Below, one piece after another: positions 25,601 to 40,600 of a DNA stretch of 64,000 nucleotides. The stretch comes from Anseranas semipalmata. Lineage: Eukaryota; Chordata; Aves; Anseriformes; Anseranatidae. The position numbers were made by a program, and so were the translations under genes. The notes under the pieces were generated by a model. That model was not told the DNA's origin and ran no database searches. It saw only the letters and a list, made by a program, of their open reading frames with translations. The stretch lies in contig VXAA01005186.1 of NCBI GenBank assembly GCA_013399115.1, forward strand, positions 18,810 through 82,809. Reading direction: 5' to 3'. How positions within the stretch are numbered: position 1 is the first letter of the stretch; the number at the start of each line of letters is the position of its first letter.

Positions 25601-28600
25601 AAATTTCTAAGTCACTTAGCTTTAGCTTTATATATAAAGGTTAACCCTAATATCTAATCAAAGCATTAATGAAAACAGTGATGAAAAAAATCCCCAAATG
25701 CTTCATCATTGCCGATTGAAGCAAATGATATTGATTCAATCTGAATTTGGTTTGTGTTCTTGTATAGAAGAGACTGTTTGTAAATGAGAGAGCATATTGT
25801 TTGGCTACAGGCATCCCATCCATTAATGACTGAAGCATTTCAAATACTTATCTGCCCTTAAGAGTGTCAGAAACCATCTGTGGATCAAAGGGGCCTTTAG
25901 GCACATTTCCAGTAATGACAAATTATCATCAAGTTTTTAATTAACATTTATCTATTGTTTTCTTTCTCTACAGAGCTGAATTTCTTGAGCATTCAAAATG
26001 CCCAGGACAGTAGAATCAAGTACAGACAAGTTCTGCCCTTGCAAAAAGGCACCCAAGTAGACCTGTGAGGCTCTTTCAGCTGTAGTTTCTATGTATTTTC
26101 TCACAAAATCAGAACCTATCAGACAGTACAGTCACCTGTTCCCTGGCACTTTCTATCATCTTCATTTTCATGTTAAATTTGCAGCTTTTAATCATTGAGT
26201 AAATGTCTTCACTCTGTTGATCTACTTCCATTTGGTCACCAATATCATATTCTTCGTCCACCTCCATACTATCATTTGCCTGATCACAGAGAAATTTCTC
26301 TTGCAGTTTGTCAAGAAAGAAACACCTGCACAATGACAACAGGAGTACAAATCACACTAGCATGCTGGCAGTGGAATATATATTCAGAAGTGTTGAACGT
26401 TCTGACGGTAAACACAGCTAAGAAAAAGTGGCAAGTTACAGTAATCACCTTTAGTAAGGGCTAAATGTACTGCCCAAAAGAGTCTGAAAGTAACAACCAG
26501 GGATAGGTTGACCCTGAGAGCATTCCAGAATCTTGAATCAATAAGATTAAGTATTACAAAATGTCCATAATAGAGAAGGATTTTTTTGTTGGTTTGTTCT
26601 TTTAAGCATAACTACAGCCTCCAAGTTCAACAAGCCATAACTTCACTCCAACTTGACAGAAATGTGCCAATGTGTTTTATGCAAACCTGCAATTCAGTAC
26701 ATATGACATCAAGACATGTAAAAAGGCACTTTAAAATCTGCGTTGCAGAAAAGACCAGTGGCCATACTCAGCTTCTGAAAAGTGAATTGCCATGAATCAA
26801 TGCTAAATCCTTTTTATTCTACAACTAATCCTATCTAATTTAATAGCATCTCTCATTATGTAGACTGTTATTCAACACAGAGGAAAACACTGGAGTCTGG
26901 ATTGGGGCTTGGCATTAAATAAAGGCATCTTTTGTAACTAATTTAAGATGAGATAAAGGTTTTCTAAAAGCACATAGAACTGTTTAAGACACTGACAACC
27001 ATTCAAATCATAAACATTTTGAGACTTTTTAAAGGAGTACACCATACCACATATTCTGCCTAATATTTAACTGCTATTAGTTAAATATTTAACTAATATT
27101 TAACTTTCTGTACCCATGCTTTCCTGACACCCAGATAGTAAAATAAGTTACAGTGCACAGTGGGTATCAGGAGAGCTGTTAAAGAAATTGTCCCCGCAAA
27201 AGGAGAAAGAATCTAGATTTGCACTGGGAGACTGGATTGGGATGAAGATAAATAGCACTGGGAAGACAGAAAACTTTCAAATTTGAAAAAGCATTCCAGC
27301 TTCTTCGGAGCTAATCCAAAACAGTCTCCGGAGAACCTCTGTTCTTTCTAGCATCGGCTGCACAGCAGAAGTCTCCGATTACAGCAGTGGTCATTAACTT
27401 TCCTATAAACATTGGAAGTATGGAGAGTGACAGGGCTTGGATTCTTTTGTACTCTAACTTTGACACTGACCACAAAGTAGGTAAGCGTTTTGATTCATAA
27501 TGGACGGGCCTTCAGGGTGGTGTTTTATTGAGCTAAATACAACTAATCTTCTCAGCTACATGTGGGTGTGTTTGACGGCTGTTGAAGTGGGCCAGCTTGA
27601 CTTCTCACCAGCATTTTTGCACAGTATGTGTAGTTACTGATGCAAAAAAATGCCTAAGGTAATACTTATGTTTCCCTGTCAGAACATGGTTTAATCCTTG
27701 TCCGCTTCTCAACCTCCTTTTGCTTTTTACCACAAGTTAGTCCCACAAAAAGCAAACTGTGATACTGATAAAGCTGTTACAATAGTTTAAAAGAAAAGTC
27801 ATACGCTGGAGCAGCGACCCCCCCACCCCAAGTAAACAAGCAGTATTAGAAAAAGAATCTCTCAGAACTCAACAGGCACACAGAATTAAAGCTAAGTAAA
27901 GAATCTCGCTTTACCGATTTGTAATGATATCATCCCAGATGTTCATGGGATCCATTTTAGCATCTGGATATCTGCTTGTCCAAGTTTTGAGAAGTCTCTT
28001 AAGGGAAGCCTGTGAAGCTAAGTTACCTAGAAATCAATTAGGAATACTTTAAAAGTATCTAAATCCAAACAGCATGAAAAAGGCCTAAAACCAAACAAAA
28101 TCTAACATCCAAACCCCAAAACTGCAAATAAAACAACCCTGTTGCACTTCTGGATTTGCACTAAATATGTTATTTTGTGATCACACTTTAGGTTATTGCT
28201 GAAGCACAGCAGATTCAATGTCCACATTGCCAACCACAGCAGCTATAAATGATATATTTGATCCGTCTCTCTCTGCTAGCCACTATTTATTACCAGAAGT
28301 GACCCCAACAAAAACCTTAGATTAGTATTTACACTTTTAAAGAGATACTTTTATTACAACAGCTAGGCTAATAAAGCTTTGCAAAAGAACATAGAATTAC
28401 GTTCAAGTCCATCTTACACAACTGCAATAGTTCTTACTGTCAAGAAGACAATAAGAAGTAATTCCAGACCCATGCTCCTTCAAACAGGAGTTCAGTCCTC
28501 TAGGTATAGAAACAGAAATTAAAAGTTCAGAAAACCAGGACTATTTAATACAATGAAAACAAAATAAATTTAGGAAAAAATTTTTTACTTCTTTTGGTCA

Positions 28601-31600
28601 TAAAATTGATGAAATCCTGTATTTCTGTCAAAGCTTGTACAGACTGCAGTTTGGTCATTCGACTTTGATATAACAAAGCATCAATACTGGAATAGCTCTG
28701 AAAGGGAAGGGAAAGGATGAAAGATTTAATATACAGAACTTACAACACAGTCTACTTAGTGCTCTACAAATTTTACCTAATGCTGCCATAGATTATGTTC
28801 CAAAACCAAACCTTCTATGAGTTATTTAACAGACCTGTAATCTGACAGCAACTCTGCTTGGAACGAGTGTAGAGGCATATTCTAGCCATACTCCCTATAA
28901 CAGATGGAAGTTATAACCAATTCAACCATTCTCAATTTAATACTTTATTTTGCAATTTTTCCTGGGAGCAGTAGGCTTCTGAAAGGATAAATGAAGTAAA
29001 ATTGCTATTTCTTTGCACGATTATTCTGAAAAATTTCTAATAGATCAACTGAGCAGGATAAAACAAATCAAAACAGAGGAGGATGAACTCCACTGGCTGG
29101 CTCAATTCTCATCATTGCAAGCAGTGAACTCAATGGAATTTTGTCCTATGATTGGAAAGCACCTAGATTTCATTGTATTTGGGTAAGTGTTTGTCTCAAG
29201 AATATAATCTAGCAGCAGTAGCAGCAACAACAGTTTTATTATTCCACGAGTTTATACAGAAAAATCACATCAGATACAGCAGTGATTGTTACCTGCATGA
29301 AGATCTGCATGCCATTGCTAATGTAATATTTGGCTCTGTCAAAATCATCTTGCAGGATGTAAAGGAGACTAAGTTCTTGGCTGTAATGCATTTCTATAAT
29401 TGCTTTCTTCTGTTCTGTCTTCATTGCCTCATCAATGAAAGTCAGCAAAGTCTGGTCATTTTCCCCACTGAGCAGTAACTTCAACTTACTGCGTATTATA
29501 TAGGGCAGATATGTCTCCTGCAAGGTGAAAATGTAGTCTTTATTTCTAGGAATTGAATATTAGACTATCAGCTTTTTGTTATCTGTTGCAGATCAAATAC
29601 ATATAATAATATTCTGAACTGTTTTCTTAAATGTTGTCCCTGTAGAGAAATTCCAACTTGCGAACAAACCACAGGCAGCCTTTTCTGCTCAAGAAGTTGT
29701 CAGCAAATTCTACCAGTTTCAAAAACAATGGTTTGGTAACTCTTAAAATGTATAACAAAAGAGATAAAAGTAACACAAATACTGCGAGAAGTAGTGGTTA
29801 AACCTGATGCTGTAAAATCAGCCACAGACTCCAAGTCAAAATTAAACATCCTAAAAACAGCAGAAGTAATTACTTCAGTTATTTATATATCAGACTGTCT
29901 GCTAATTTCCATAATAAAAGCATCCCAAATTATGCAGCTGAATGCCAATCACAATCACATCACTGTAAGACATCCCTGCAGTGATAAAACACAACGCAGT
30001 ATCAAAGCGATTTGTAAAAACCTGATAAAATGGATCATTCCACGTTTTGCTTAGGTCTGGAGGTTTACTGCTGTCGATATTAACAATAGCACAATACTCC
30101 AGCGACTTCCATTCTGTGAGGTGGTCATAGCATTCCAGAGACGCAAGTTCCCAGAAGTCCTTCTCTGCTTCTGTTGGCTCCCCATCTTGCCAGCCTTCTT
30201 TAGAGAGTGCCTAGGGAATGAATTTAAGGGAGAGGAATGTTCTCAGAATTTAAACCAGTGTCAGATGCTGACTAAGTCACCAATAACTTGGTAACAATTA
30301 ATTGTCTCATAAAAATATCTATCCATTTACCAGAATGAGACAGCAACATTAAATGCAGAAAATTCAAGCTAGTCAGTATACATATACACATTCATTTCAG
30401 GTAGCCATCTTCAGTAAACCTGCATTTTCAAAGAGCCAGGTCTTTAAAAGAAGGTTAAAGAGATCCTTCTTCACTCACACCCACTATAACTGAAATTTGC
30501 CATGAACACATGCAGTTTGCTCTCTTGGGGGTAGCGTGCCCATGGTGTTTTACTTGTCTGCTTCAGTAACGGTGCATGTGAAGCTTTGTAACAAACAGTT
30601 AAGAAGTAGCGCTCTTACTGTTCTGTTCGACTGCTCAGGGCATCTGTTCACATGTCTTTACAGACTGAACCATCAATCAAACAAAACAGAAGGACATTTT
30701 AAACAATATGCTTCCTCTCAAAATGTTTCATTTTGGCTTATTAGTTTTAAGCCACGAGAAAGATTTATGAAACAAAAAATTATTGTTGTCTTTTTACCTC
30801 ATCATAATGTTTAGCTGCTTCAGCATAATCACTCCTTGCTTCTGCCAGCAATGCTTTCTGTGTTATTTCCTTAGTCCCAATCTTACCACTGAAAATACCA
30901 CGAAGAACATCATAATCTCCAAGAGATCGGTAAAGCCTAGCAATATGGAAAAGGCAAATCTTTTAATTAGTTGAACAGAAGTATATTTTAAATAGCTTAC
31001 ATTTGCATTAATAAAATAACATTCAATCAGCAATAATATTACTGGCCTGTAATATTAAAAAAGTATGTATTTATGATCTGATGTAAGAAATATGATATTT
31101 AACTAGATAAACTTCATCTTATCTTGTAGGGGAACACCTGAACTCTGGAAATTCCTGCAGCTGAAAAGCTATAAGAGGTTTTTCAGCAGTGTGACGGCAT
31201 CATCAGGGTGCACATCTGTGAAGTCTAACTGCTCTAACTGAAAGGTAGTAACTAACTGACATGAAGTTAAAGCATATTGAATTCTGACAGAGGGAAAGAC
31301 TGAAAAAAGAAATGCCATAAGCCGTGAAGGCGGAGATCTTCACAAGGCAAACCTGACCAGGAGTAACTTGTCTCACACAAGAATTTACTTAGCAAGTTCA
31401 ATCCATCTGATCACATCCGGGGGAAGCTCTGTCCTCCCGCGCATCCGCTTCGACGGGGGCTCCTCCGCAGGGGACAGAGCCATCAGGGCGTGCTCCAGAA
31501 GAAGGATGCCTACTGGCTGCTGTAAACTGGCAAGGCAGCTCGTGCTGACATGAGCAGAATCCAGCTCTAGTAGCTCTCTGTGCTTGTAGCTCACCTCCTG

Positions 31601-34600
31601 TAAGATAAAACAAAACAACAGGTGTCTACCTGGTCTGAAGTCACCTTTCACTGACCACCTATTTGGTATCCCTTCCTTACAGTGCAAGCTTTGGAAATAA
31701 GCAGTTAAACCTCCAGAAGTTCCCAGCTCTGGGGAAAAAAAAAAAAAAAGTATTTTTCTTTTTGTGCTGTTGCTCTTAGGACAGAGAACAGCAGAGAACA
31801 ATCCTTCTACTTCATCTGTCGCCAGGGCCAGCGAAGATTGAAGACACCTCAAAACAAAGTAAGAAGAAATAGTCACCCTGCACATATATTGCAACCTGCC
31901 ACACCTGAGCCCTTCTCGACAACTCTCTCCGAACAGAATCACACTGGACGTGAGCGAGAGCTCAATGAACACACTCACAGCCTGAAGCTTCCCTTCTTTT
32001 TGTTGTTAGCATGCTGCCTGCTACACAACAGCCGCGTTTTACTTAACCTATCGTGTAGCTCATTCTTGCTATAAGCCAATGGCATCATTAACCATGCCTT
32101 CTCTGAGCTAAAGGCTTTCTATCCACACACTTAGCCAGTTTTAGCATACCAAAAATTCTCATTATTCGTTTGTGCTCATCTAGTCCTGCCTGACTGAAAG
32201 ACAATATTTCTACAATCTTTACCCCTCTTAACATCAGTTCAACTACAGAATAATCTTTTTTTCAAGAGTAAACATTCTTGTTTACATGAAGTTTCTTTTT
32301 AATACTTAAACCATTATGCCAAGTACAGATAAATGTCTCAAGAAAGTAGCAGACAAGTTTATTAATGACATTTTTTTTTTTCCACTTAAGAACCTGAAGG
32401 AAAGTTGCAATACCACCTTTAAACAAAGGGGAAGAAAAACTATAACCTGGAGGAGTGGGTAATAAAACTTTCGTTACAAGATAGAGCAATGAGTTTTAGG
32501 ACAAGAATTAATATTTGATTCTTACAATACAGTATATGCAAGAATGCATATGAAAAAAATGAAAAATCACTATATGGACAGTGTAGCATGAGAGCGTGAG
32601 AACAACTAAGCTACACTTCTTTTAAAATGGTAACCACCACAAAAACTGTAGAATACGAATCTGGCTTACGCAAATTCATTACACATTTTTTATTGTTCAG
32701 ACTCATGTCAATTATATTTGTATTCAATAGAAGAGAGAAAAAGAACAGCTTCTTGTAGCCTCCTGAGTTACAGGCCAGGTGGATCCCAATGAGGGGTCTG
32801 CGTATGCTTCATCTGCTATTCAGGCAATTTCATCTACACATGCCCCAGACATCTGTACCTAAGAGCATACATTCCTCTGCTGCCAGCTTTTACGGGTTAT
32901 GTCAGAGATGCAGTGCCACCTGCACAATCTGAAAACTCAAGAATAGCTGTGCTAAGGTAAGACCAAAAGCCCTTTACCAAGGGTGCCTAGGAAAAAGTGC
33001 AAGAACTGTCCAGAGAATACCCTCCCAAACTCACAATTTACAGATACTGTCCCACATCAAAGCAGGTATCTTTCTATTTAGTGACTTTCAGTGACTATCT
33101 GATCACTTATCTTCCAAAAGCAGCGAGAACGTTCCTTGCTCCCTACACAACGTGTTCTGTCTTTACTTGCACGGTGTGTTCAAAGGTAAGGAGGAACGGC
33201 ATCCAAGCTGGCCTGACAGCTAAAATATTTATATGCAATTATATGTTCTTCGGAGGCCAGGTATCTCTATGGAGTTTGTGTAAACTTGTCATGGGTTTAG
33301 GTTCTTAGTGTTTCAGCTGTTTTTTAATGTGTCCTGAAAGCCAGTCCCAGAGCCCCATACTCAAATTTAAAAATTATCTCTGTAAATGGAAACAGCTCTT
33401 TTCATCACCAAGTTACTCTTCTGATGGGATTTTAACCTGCAGAAGGCTAAAAAGTTAAACAACCAGAAGGAAATGGCAATGAAGCAGACAACATTTCTCA
33501 AGCCAATGTTTATTATGCTGTTTGTATATAGGAAGCATAAAGTCCATTTCCAACTGGCCAAGCCAACAAAAGTGGCAGCCTCAGCACTGCGTGCTCACTC
33601 CCTCTCCCTCTCCCAGCCCTCTCTCCTGATCAAGATGAACTCTGTTCCCTGATGGGGAAAAGATTTCCTCTCACCATTATGCAGGATGCTCAAATACACA
33701 AACTGAGGCTTGCCTTTGTGCTGCTGTTCTTTCAACAGGGATGGCAATGAGATGCCCTTACCATTTGTATGAAGTCCACATTTTTGACTGATTTTAAATA
33801 ATCTATTTTTTTGAATCTTCATTTTACGTCTATTCAGAAAAAAAACCATGTAGCTTAACACAACAGTGTTTTTAATATTGTCTAATAGCATAGTTTAACA
33901 CAAGTAAGAATAATATCAAGACAGAGAACCAACAAATGAAATGTCAAGAGGGAATATTAACAGATAGCTATTGTGAGATGCTGGCTCAAAAAATACCCAG
34001 ACAGCCCAGAAAAATCCCCATAGCATTTGACCTTTTATGCAGCTGCACAGAAGAAAGTAAACAAGAAATTACATTTTTTCAGATGTGTAAATACAAGTAC
34101 TAAGAAGCAAAGTTCGTCAGTGTTTGAAAAGCTAGTCCGAACTAGATATTCCTCCTGTATTACGAATGACATCTACTGTCACAGAATATTTAAACTTCCA
34201 TAACAGAAGGAGGAAACTACTTCCTACCACTCAAAAAACAAAAAATAAAAATTGAGAGCTACAAATCAGACACAACATTAAGATCAACACAGATAAGAAG
34301 AATCATTAAATATAGTGACAATGAGCATATAACAGGTGCTTGGAAAAGGTTTTTTTAATCTCTGAAAATCAGGGTAGAAGATTAAGTTCACAAGCTATTC
34401 CAGGCCAGCATATTCTCATAGCATTAGAAGCACACAGAAGCAAAGCAGAAAGGCTTGTGCTTCCTTTTCAGTGACAGAGCTGTGGTGCACCCACTCACCC
34501 TTTGGTGGAAACAAATCTTTCCCTTATTGCTGGAAAAGACTACTTCAGAGGACTAATTTGAAAATGTTGCTGAAAAAATAAATAAGAGATGCTAACAACA

Positions 34601-37600
34601 AACAATCTGACAGCTACTGATATCCTCAAGACATCGAAGTATTCCTCAATAAGCACTTCCTAGAAACAGGAAATATGAGCACCACAACACCCACGTAGCC
34701 TTTTCAGTAGTTCATGTGGCTTTCATTTGAAAATCAAGTCTCTTCCTGTTACCGCTGCAATTAAAAACATCAAGAGGTGACTCAAACTCTACAGATTAGA
34801 AAATATAGAAACCTTGAAAAATCATTTAAGAGGCACGAATTACCTTGTTCACCTCAACAAGAGTCACTTGAAATAAACATTTTGTTAACAATTCTATTTC
34901 GACCCCTGCCTAAATTTCAGTAACCGTATTTAACCTTCGCTACCACTGGTTTTTATCACACATTGAGACAAAATGGTTATATTCTGCTACTTTCATACCA
35001 TAGAGTAAGCTTTACCTGGATGCATGCAATGAATGGTGGGAAGTAAGAGAGGCTCATACTCAGGAAATGATTGAAGTCCTTCAGCAGCTTCTGGATGATG
35101 ACTTTTTTCTCTGAAGGAGTTTTAGACTTTTCTACCTCATGAAAAATTCCACCAAACAAACTGCTGAAAAGCTGCTTGGCAAATGTTGGATCTTTCTGTG
35201 AATTACAAGAAAAGCAGTATGGTCACTGAATTTTGCTGTGACACGAAATAATAGATATGAACCATCCTGTACCTAGTGCTTATGTGGACACTGTTTGGGA
35301 GTGGAATAATTGCATGCCCCACACTTATGCCAGGTATTATTCCAGAGTTACTGTACTATAAATTCAAACCCTATCTTAATTCTTCTACATAAAGAAACTC
35401 CAAGACAATGTAGGTTTCAGGCCAGAGTGCTGGTGAAGAGGATAGAATTTACAATTTTCACATATTCACAATTCCTGCTATGGGAACCAGGCACCCAATA
35501 TAATCCTATGGACACCATTGCCAGTGAAGAGGGTTTCAGGAAAACAAACAAACCAACAACCAAAAACAGAAGACATCAATGTGTGAGGAAACCCAGACCC
35601 AAACCCAGAGCTAACACAGAGATGTACAAACAGATGGTGCCATCTGAGATTTAACTGCATTTTTTCAACCCAGAAACACACTTGCAAATGTAACATAATC
35701 CTATGCATCCTGGTCTATCACGGGACTAAAGTTTGGTCTGACTCTTGATCTAATGCTGTTCAGATAATTCATGATTGTACTACTTCTTCCCTTTAAACTG
35801 AGATAAGGGACAATCAAAAGAAATTAAATACAAAGGTAATCGGGAACACTGACTTCCCAAACACTGCAAAATAGGATAGTTCACCTTACAGTTTCTACCA
35901 TTCCCAGATATGAGAAGGAATACTGGATCAGCTTTACTGACTAGTCCAAGTCCAGTCCACCCACAGTAACTTTGCCTGGACTTTTACAACTCCACGATAG
36001 CCATATGAAAGAACAGAAGTGGCCGCTTTTTTGCTATACAGTGAGATGTCCTTTGCAATGATGTCTGTAAAAACCACCATTTGTTTCTCAAGCAGAAGAA
36101 CCCAGAGGCAATGGACAACAGCTGAAATCTGAGGTCCTCAGAGTTCTAACTCAACTGCCCAGATAAGGCAAGCTACAAGGCACCTTCTCTTGTCATTGCA
36201 CCAGCCCAGGGGTAGGAGGAACACTGTCCCTCAAAACAGACTCTTTGAAAGCATATCATGGCAGTTGATTACAAAACAACGAATCTATTTTGAAAGCAGT
36301 TGCCCAACTGCACATCATTTTCCCTACAAGAACATAAAACTTCACAAATGACATTTGAAAAGCAAACAGACCTGGGCAAGGCCCTGTAGAGGGGCAATGA
36401 GGCTGCAGTATTCAATCTGGATGTCAGGAAGGTCTCCTACACGGTAACTTCTATACAAAGTAACCTGGGCATCATGCTTCATCTTCAGCTCAGATTTCAT
36501 CTCCTGAAATGCATTGCTCATGTTAAAAAAAAAAGCTACATTAATTAGAAAGAACTGTATCTAGGTAAGACTTAATAAGCAAGAGTATTTTTGAAGTCCT
36601 TCATAAACTTTTGCTGTGATTATTAAACAAATACATTTTCTCTAAAGCTGTAATATTGTTAAATCCAAAATGATGTTAATAGTCAATTAAATACTCCAAA
36701 GACTCTTTCACAGAGTTACTTCAGCCATTAACTTTTAATATTAATGCCTTGAAGTTCCTGCGTCCACACAGGTAGTGCTGAAGTTATTTTTAAAGAGAAT
36801 GATTAAGTTTGAAAGCTAGTGAGCTATTAAAGTGTAGTAAATTACTGCCTGTCAGCTGAGCCACAATGTTCAATTAGATGAAGGTTCTCAGCTTGACCCA
36901 ACTGTAAAATAAAATGTGGTTGCTAAAGTGAGTATGTTTTATTTCACACAGTGGGATAGGAAGGGAAAGAATGAAAGATGAACCTGGGAGAACTGATTCC
37001 AAGTAAAACTTGAACCAAACCAAAATAAAACTGTTGTAAACTGTAGTTGTTAAAAAGCTGCCTTGCCTGTCGCTGAGGATTAAAAGAAATACACTTGAAT
37101 TGAACAAAAAAATTACTATCACATAGATAAAACCTCTCTCTTCCTCTGCTGTTTTTCCTTTTCATAGCATAGACCAGCTATAACGAAATCAGCAGTAAGC
37201 TTAGATGCTGGGATTCCATTTTTAACTATTGTCATTACCAGTTAAAACCAGCAGACACTGGGTGAATGTATACATTAGTATAGAGGAAGAGGGAAACAGA
37301 AGAAAGCTTGAAGATTTTTTCTCGTCTTTAAACATTTCTCATTTTGCCATTTGAGCCCATTTTTCTTCTACACAACTTCAAAGGGATGATTTTCAAAAAA
37401 CATCCAAGAGAAATATCCTGGGAGAAATTAGGGCTTTGCTAAAGGTATTTCCAAACACTGTCTTGCTCAGAATCTACATTTTCCTGTTGCCCCATCAGGT
37501 ATGGTATTAACACAAGGTACCGCGTTCCATGTGTGTTTATGTGCAACAAATCTCTTGAAAAGTTTAAGGGGTCCTGGCAGCATTCATAGTCTCCTCTGGT

Positions 37601-40600
37601 CTTCTGTTGTGGAACACCAGTATTTTCTGTTGTTGTTTGTTTGTTTTTGGACTGTCACACAGAACATTTGTTACAGGTTCTTTCTCTTGCAGGGAGAGAG
37701 GAAAGGGGAGCTTTGGCCTACTGGTAAACAAATTGGCAAAAATAGGTGTTTGTGTGGTTCTTCCAGACATAAGTTCAATTTACACAGCTGTCTGCAGCTG
37801 CAAAGAATTATGAGTGTGTCTCAAACTTAACTCTCAATCCTGGGTTCCTTAGTTCTTGTTTAACTGCTATCGTTTTTGGATGATAATATATTATTTTAGT
37901 CACACAAACCTCTGAAAAATGTCTACAGAGCTTTAAGCGTTTTTAAACTAATCACGAGTGTGTAACACAACCAAGAAACCCATATAGTACTCAGTATCTG
38001 GCTCTGATAAACACTAAGCAAATGCTTATTACTGACTTTCCATCAGGTTAAAAGTCCTCAGCAGTTTAGGCTAGCCCATCAGCTGTATCACATTTCTGAG
38101 TTCACCTTCAGACAATGGATAATGTTCTCCAACTACTTCTGCAGAGTATTCTCACTTCAAGGTTTCTAGTTTCCAGGATGACAACTGTAAAGAGCTTCTA
38201 TCACAAACATCTCCCTTTGCTACTAGGGATTCCATCACATAAAATCACTTTAGTGTACACTAAGTGGAAGAATGCAAACGTTATCCAGCTCCTTTCTCGT
38301 TCATGCCAAGTAACATCATTTAACTTTAAGCACAAAAATAGCATGATTTCCAAACATAGCCTTTTAAAGCTCTTAAAGTAGTAACCAGTATCTTACACCT
38401 ACTCTTTCTTCACACAATTACTTTTGGAGATGAGGAACAAGACCGCAGATGGCATTGGGACTTAAGGTTTTAAACTTATTTGGATTGACAAACCTTTTCT
38501 CTTTTCTGTTCAGCCACACCTTTTCTAGCATAAATCAGACTGACTTTCTCTTGGTCCTTCAAGAAACGTCTCCGCAGCCTTAAAATTTCTGCTCGTTCAT
38601 CTATACCTAGGCATAAAGTGGAACATCATCTTACAGTTTTTGTTCTGGAGAACATACATTCATGCCCACAGCTTTTTTTTTTTTCTCCTCAAACTCGAGA
38701 TTTAATGCAACAGCATCATGTAATAGCAAACACCATCTTTGCATTTAATAGCTTACGACTAGTCTCCTAAGTTTCATGTTCAATAATTCAAAGCCTTCCA
38801 ACAAGATATCAAAATTAAAACAAAGTTATTTTTAGGAGAAGAGGCAAGCAGTTGTATCTGAACTTTAGACACACAGATGAGGCATAAGGGGCAACTATAG
38901 TACTGGGAAAGGCAATAGAATTCATGAACAAATTTGATTCATGCGACATTTATTTTTAGCTCCCCAAGGCAAGTATGGCATTTCCACCATGCTCCATGAA
39001 ATATATAGCACCCTACAAAAAGGGTATCTTGCCAAATATCTTGAAAGACTGGGTGATAATAATAATAATACATTCCTGTATTTTTCAAGTTACTATCACA
39101 GAACTGTCACTGGATCAACTCCTGCTCAGGGTGGTCATGGAGAAAGGCAATTTTACACACTGTTCACTTCAGTCCGTTTCCTAAGAAAGAAGAGTGAGCA
39201 AACAAAAGCATGCCACTACAACTGGTGTTTTGCTGGTAGAAGACCAGGGACTGACTGGGAGGTAGACTGAGGTCTCTTTCAATCGTTCAGTCCATTCAAA
39301 ACTACCCTGAAATACTTCTCATACTGAGAAGGCCAATTTCTATAGCTCTCTGCATAAACTTTTACTCTTATCCTGCCAGTCAAAATTTTAATGACAAGGT
39401 AGGTAAGAATGAAATGGGGAGGAAATGGGGAGAAGGAGCCTAGGCCATTCCAGAACAGCGCTGATGTTTTTTGGTTATCGACTGAGTGGATAAAGGAGCA
39501 TTTTCAGATAAAAGCAGCTAACTCCACTGCCGGATTGCAACCTGTTGCAGAACACGTCAACACAACTGAAGTGGTTTGGAAAAAAACGTTAACAACTTGT
39601 TTAGTTTCTTTAAAGAGATATGGAGTTAAATTTAAAACACAAGGGACAGAACTGACATTCACACTACAATCATCTTAGATGGCAGAAGGAAAGACCACAC
39701 CAGCTGGTTTCTTATCCAGTTAGTTCTTTTGTCTGGCAATATACAGTTTTTGCAATTCTTAGCACAATCCTAAGTTGTTGCCATACTTTATGCAACTATC
39801 AACACACATTCCTGGAACGAGATCTCACAAGTTGAACCTCAATTAGAATGCCTCAAAGATAACAGACGGCCAGCCAAATAACTGACAAAGATGGCCTAAC
39901 AAAATGTAACATTTATATAGAAATTGCACTATAAGGCCTACTGACCTTTAGTTTTGCTGTCCACCTCATCTCCGGGTAAACTCAACCTTTTTTTCCCAAA
40001 ATCTGGCCCCACTGGTTTAAAAGCTGCTTGTTTAAATTTTTCACTCCGTTTGTTAACTAACAGCATGGATGAAGACATCGATTCAGAGGATGAAGGAACT
40101 GTATACTCTATCAATGTGTCAATGCTGTTTCCAGTTAGCCAATTAAAAGAACTTCTACCACCTGTAAAAAAATATAATTGTAAAACAGTAACGTACCAGC
40201 ATAACGCAGATGAAAACATCTATGAAGCATATAATTTTCATCCTCCAAAAATGTAATCCCCAGTGTTTATAACAGATTTCAAGCTGTTACATAAGAAACA
40301 CTTTTAAATTAGGCAGAACATAAAAATTGTATCAGACCAATAAAAATGTGCTATATTTTTTCTCATAACAAAAAAACAAAAGCTCTTGAAAACAAAGTGT
40401 TAAGTGTATTTACACTTTTACATTAAAAATTCACATGCAAGAAGAATGAGAATGGAATCATTTTTATAGCAGGCAACAAGATTTCAGAAGATACCAGCCT
40501 GGACTTACTGACATTCTGTGTAGGTGTAAATTCATATTGCCTTTGGGTAGCCCTCACTTGACCACCTACTGAGCCAGAAATGGAAAAGGATCTTTCTTGT

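Noticed and set aside
31598..31978. Extension of exon 32 along its open frame
   Set aside because: The extra codons match no PRKDC sequence. The ttacag acceptor at 31,598 joins in phase with exon 31.
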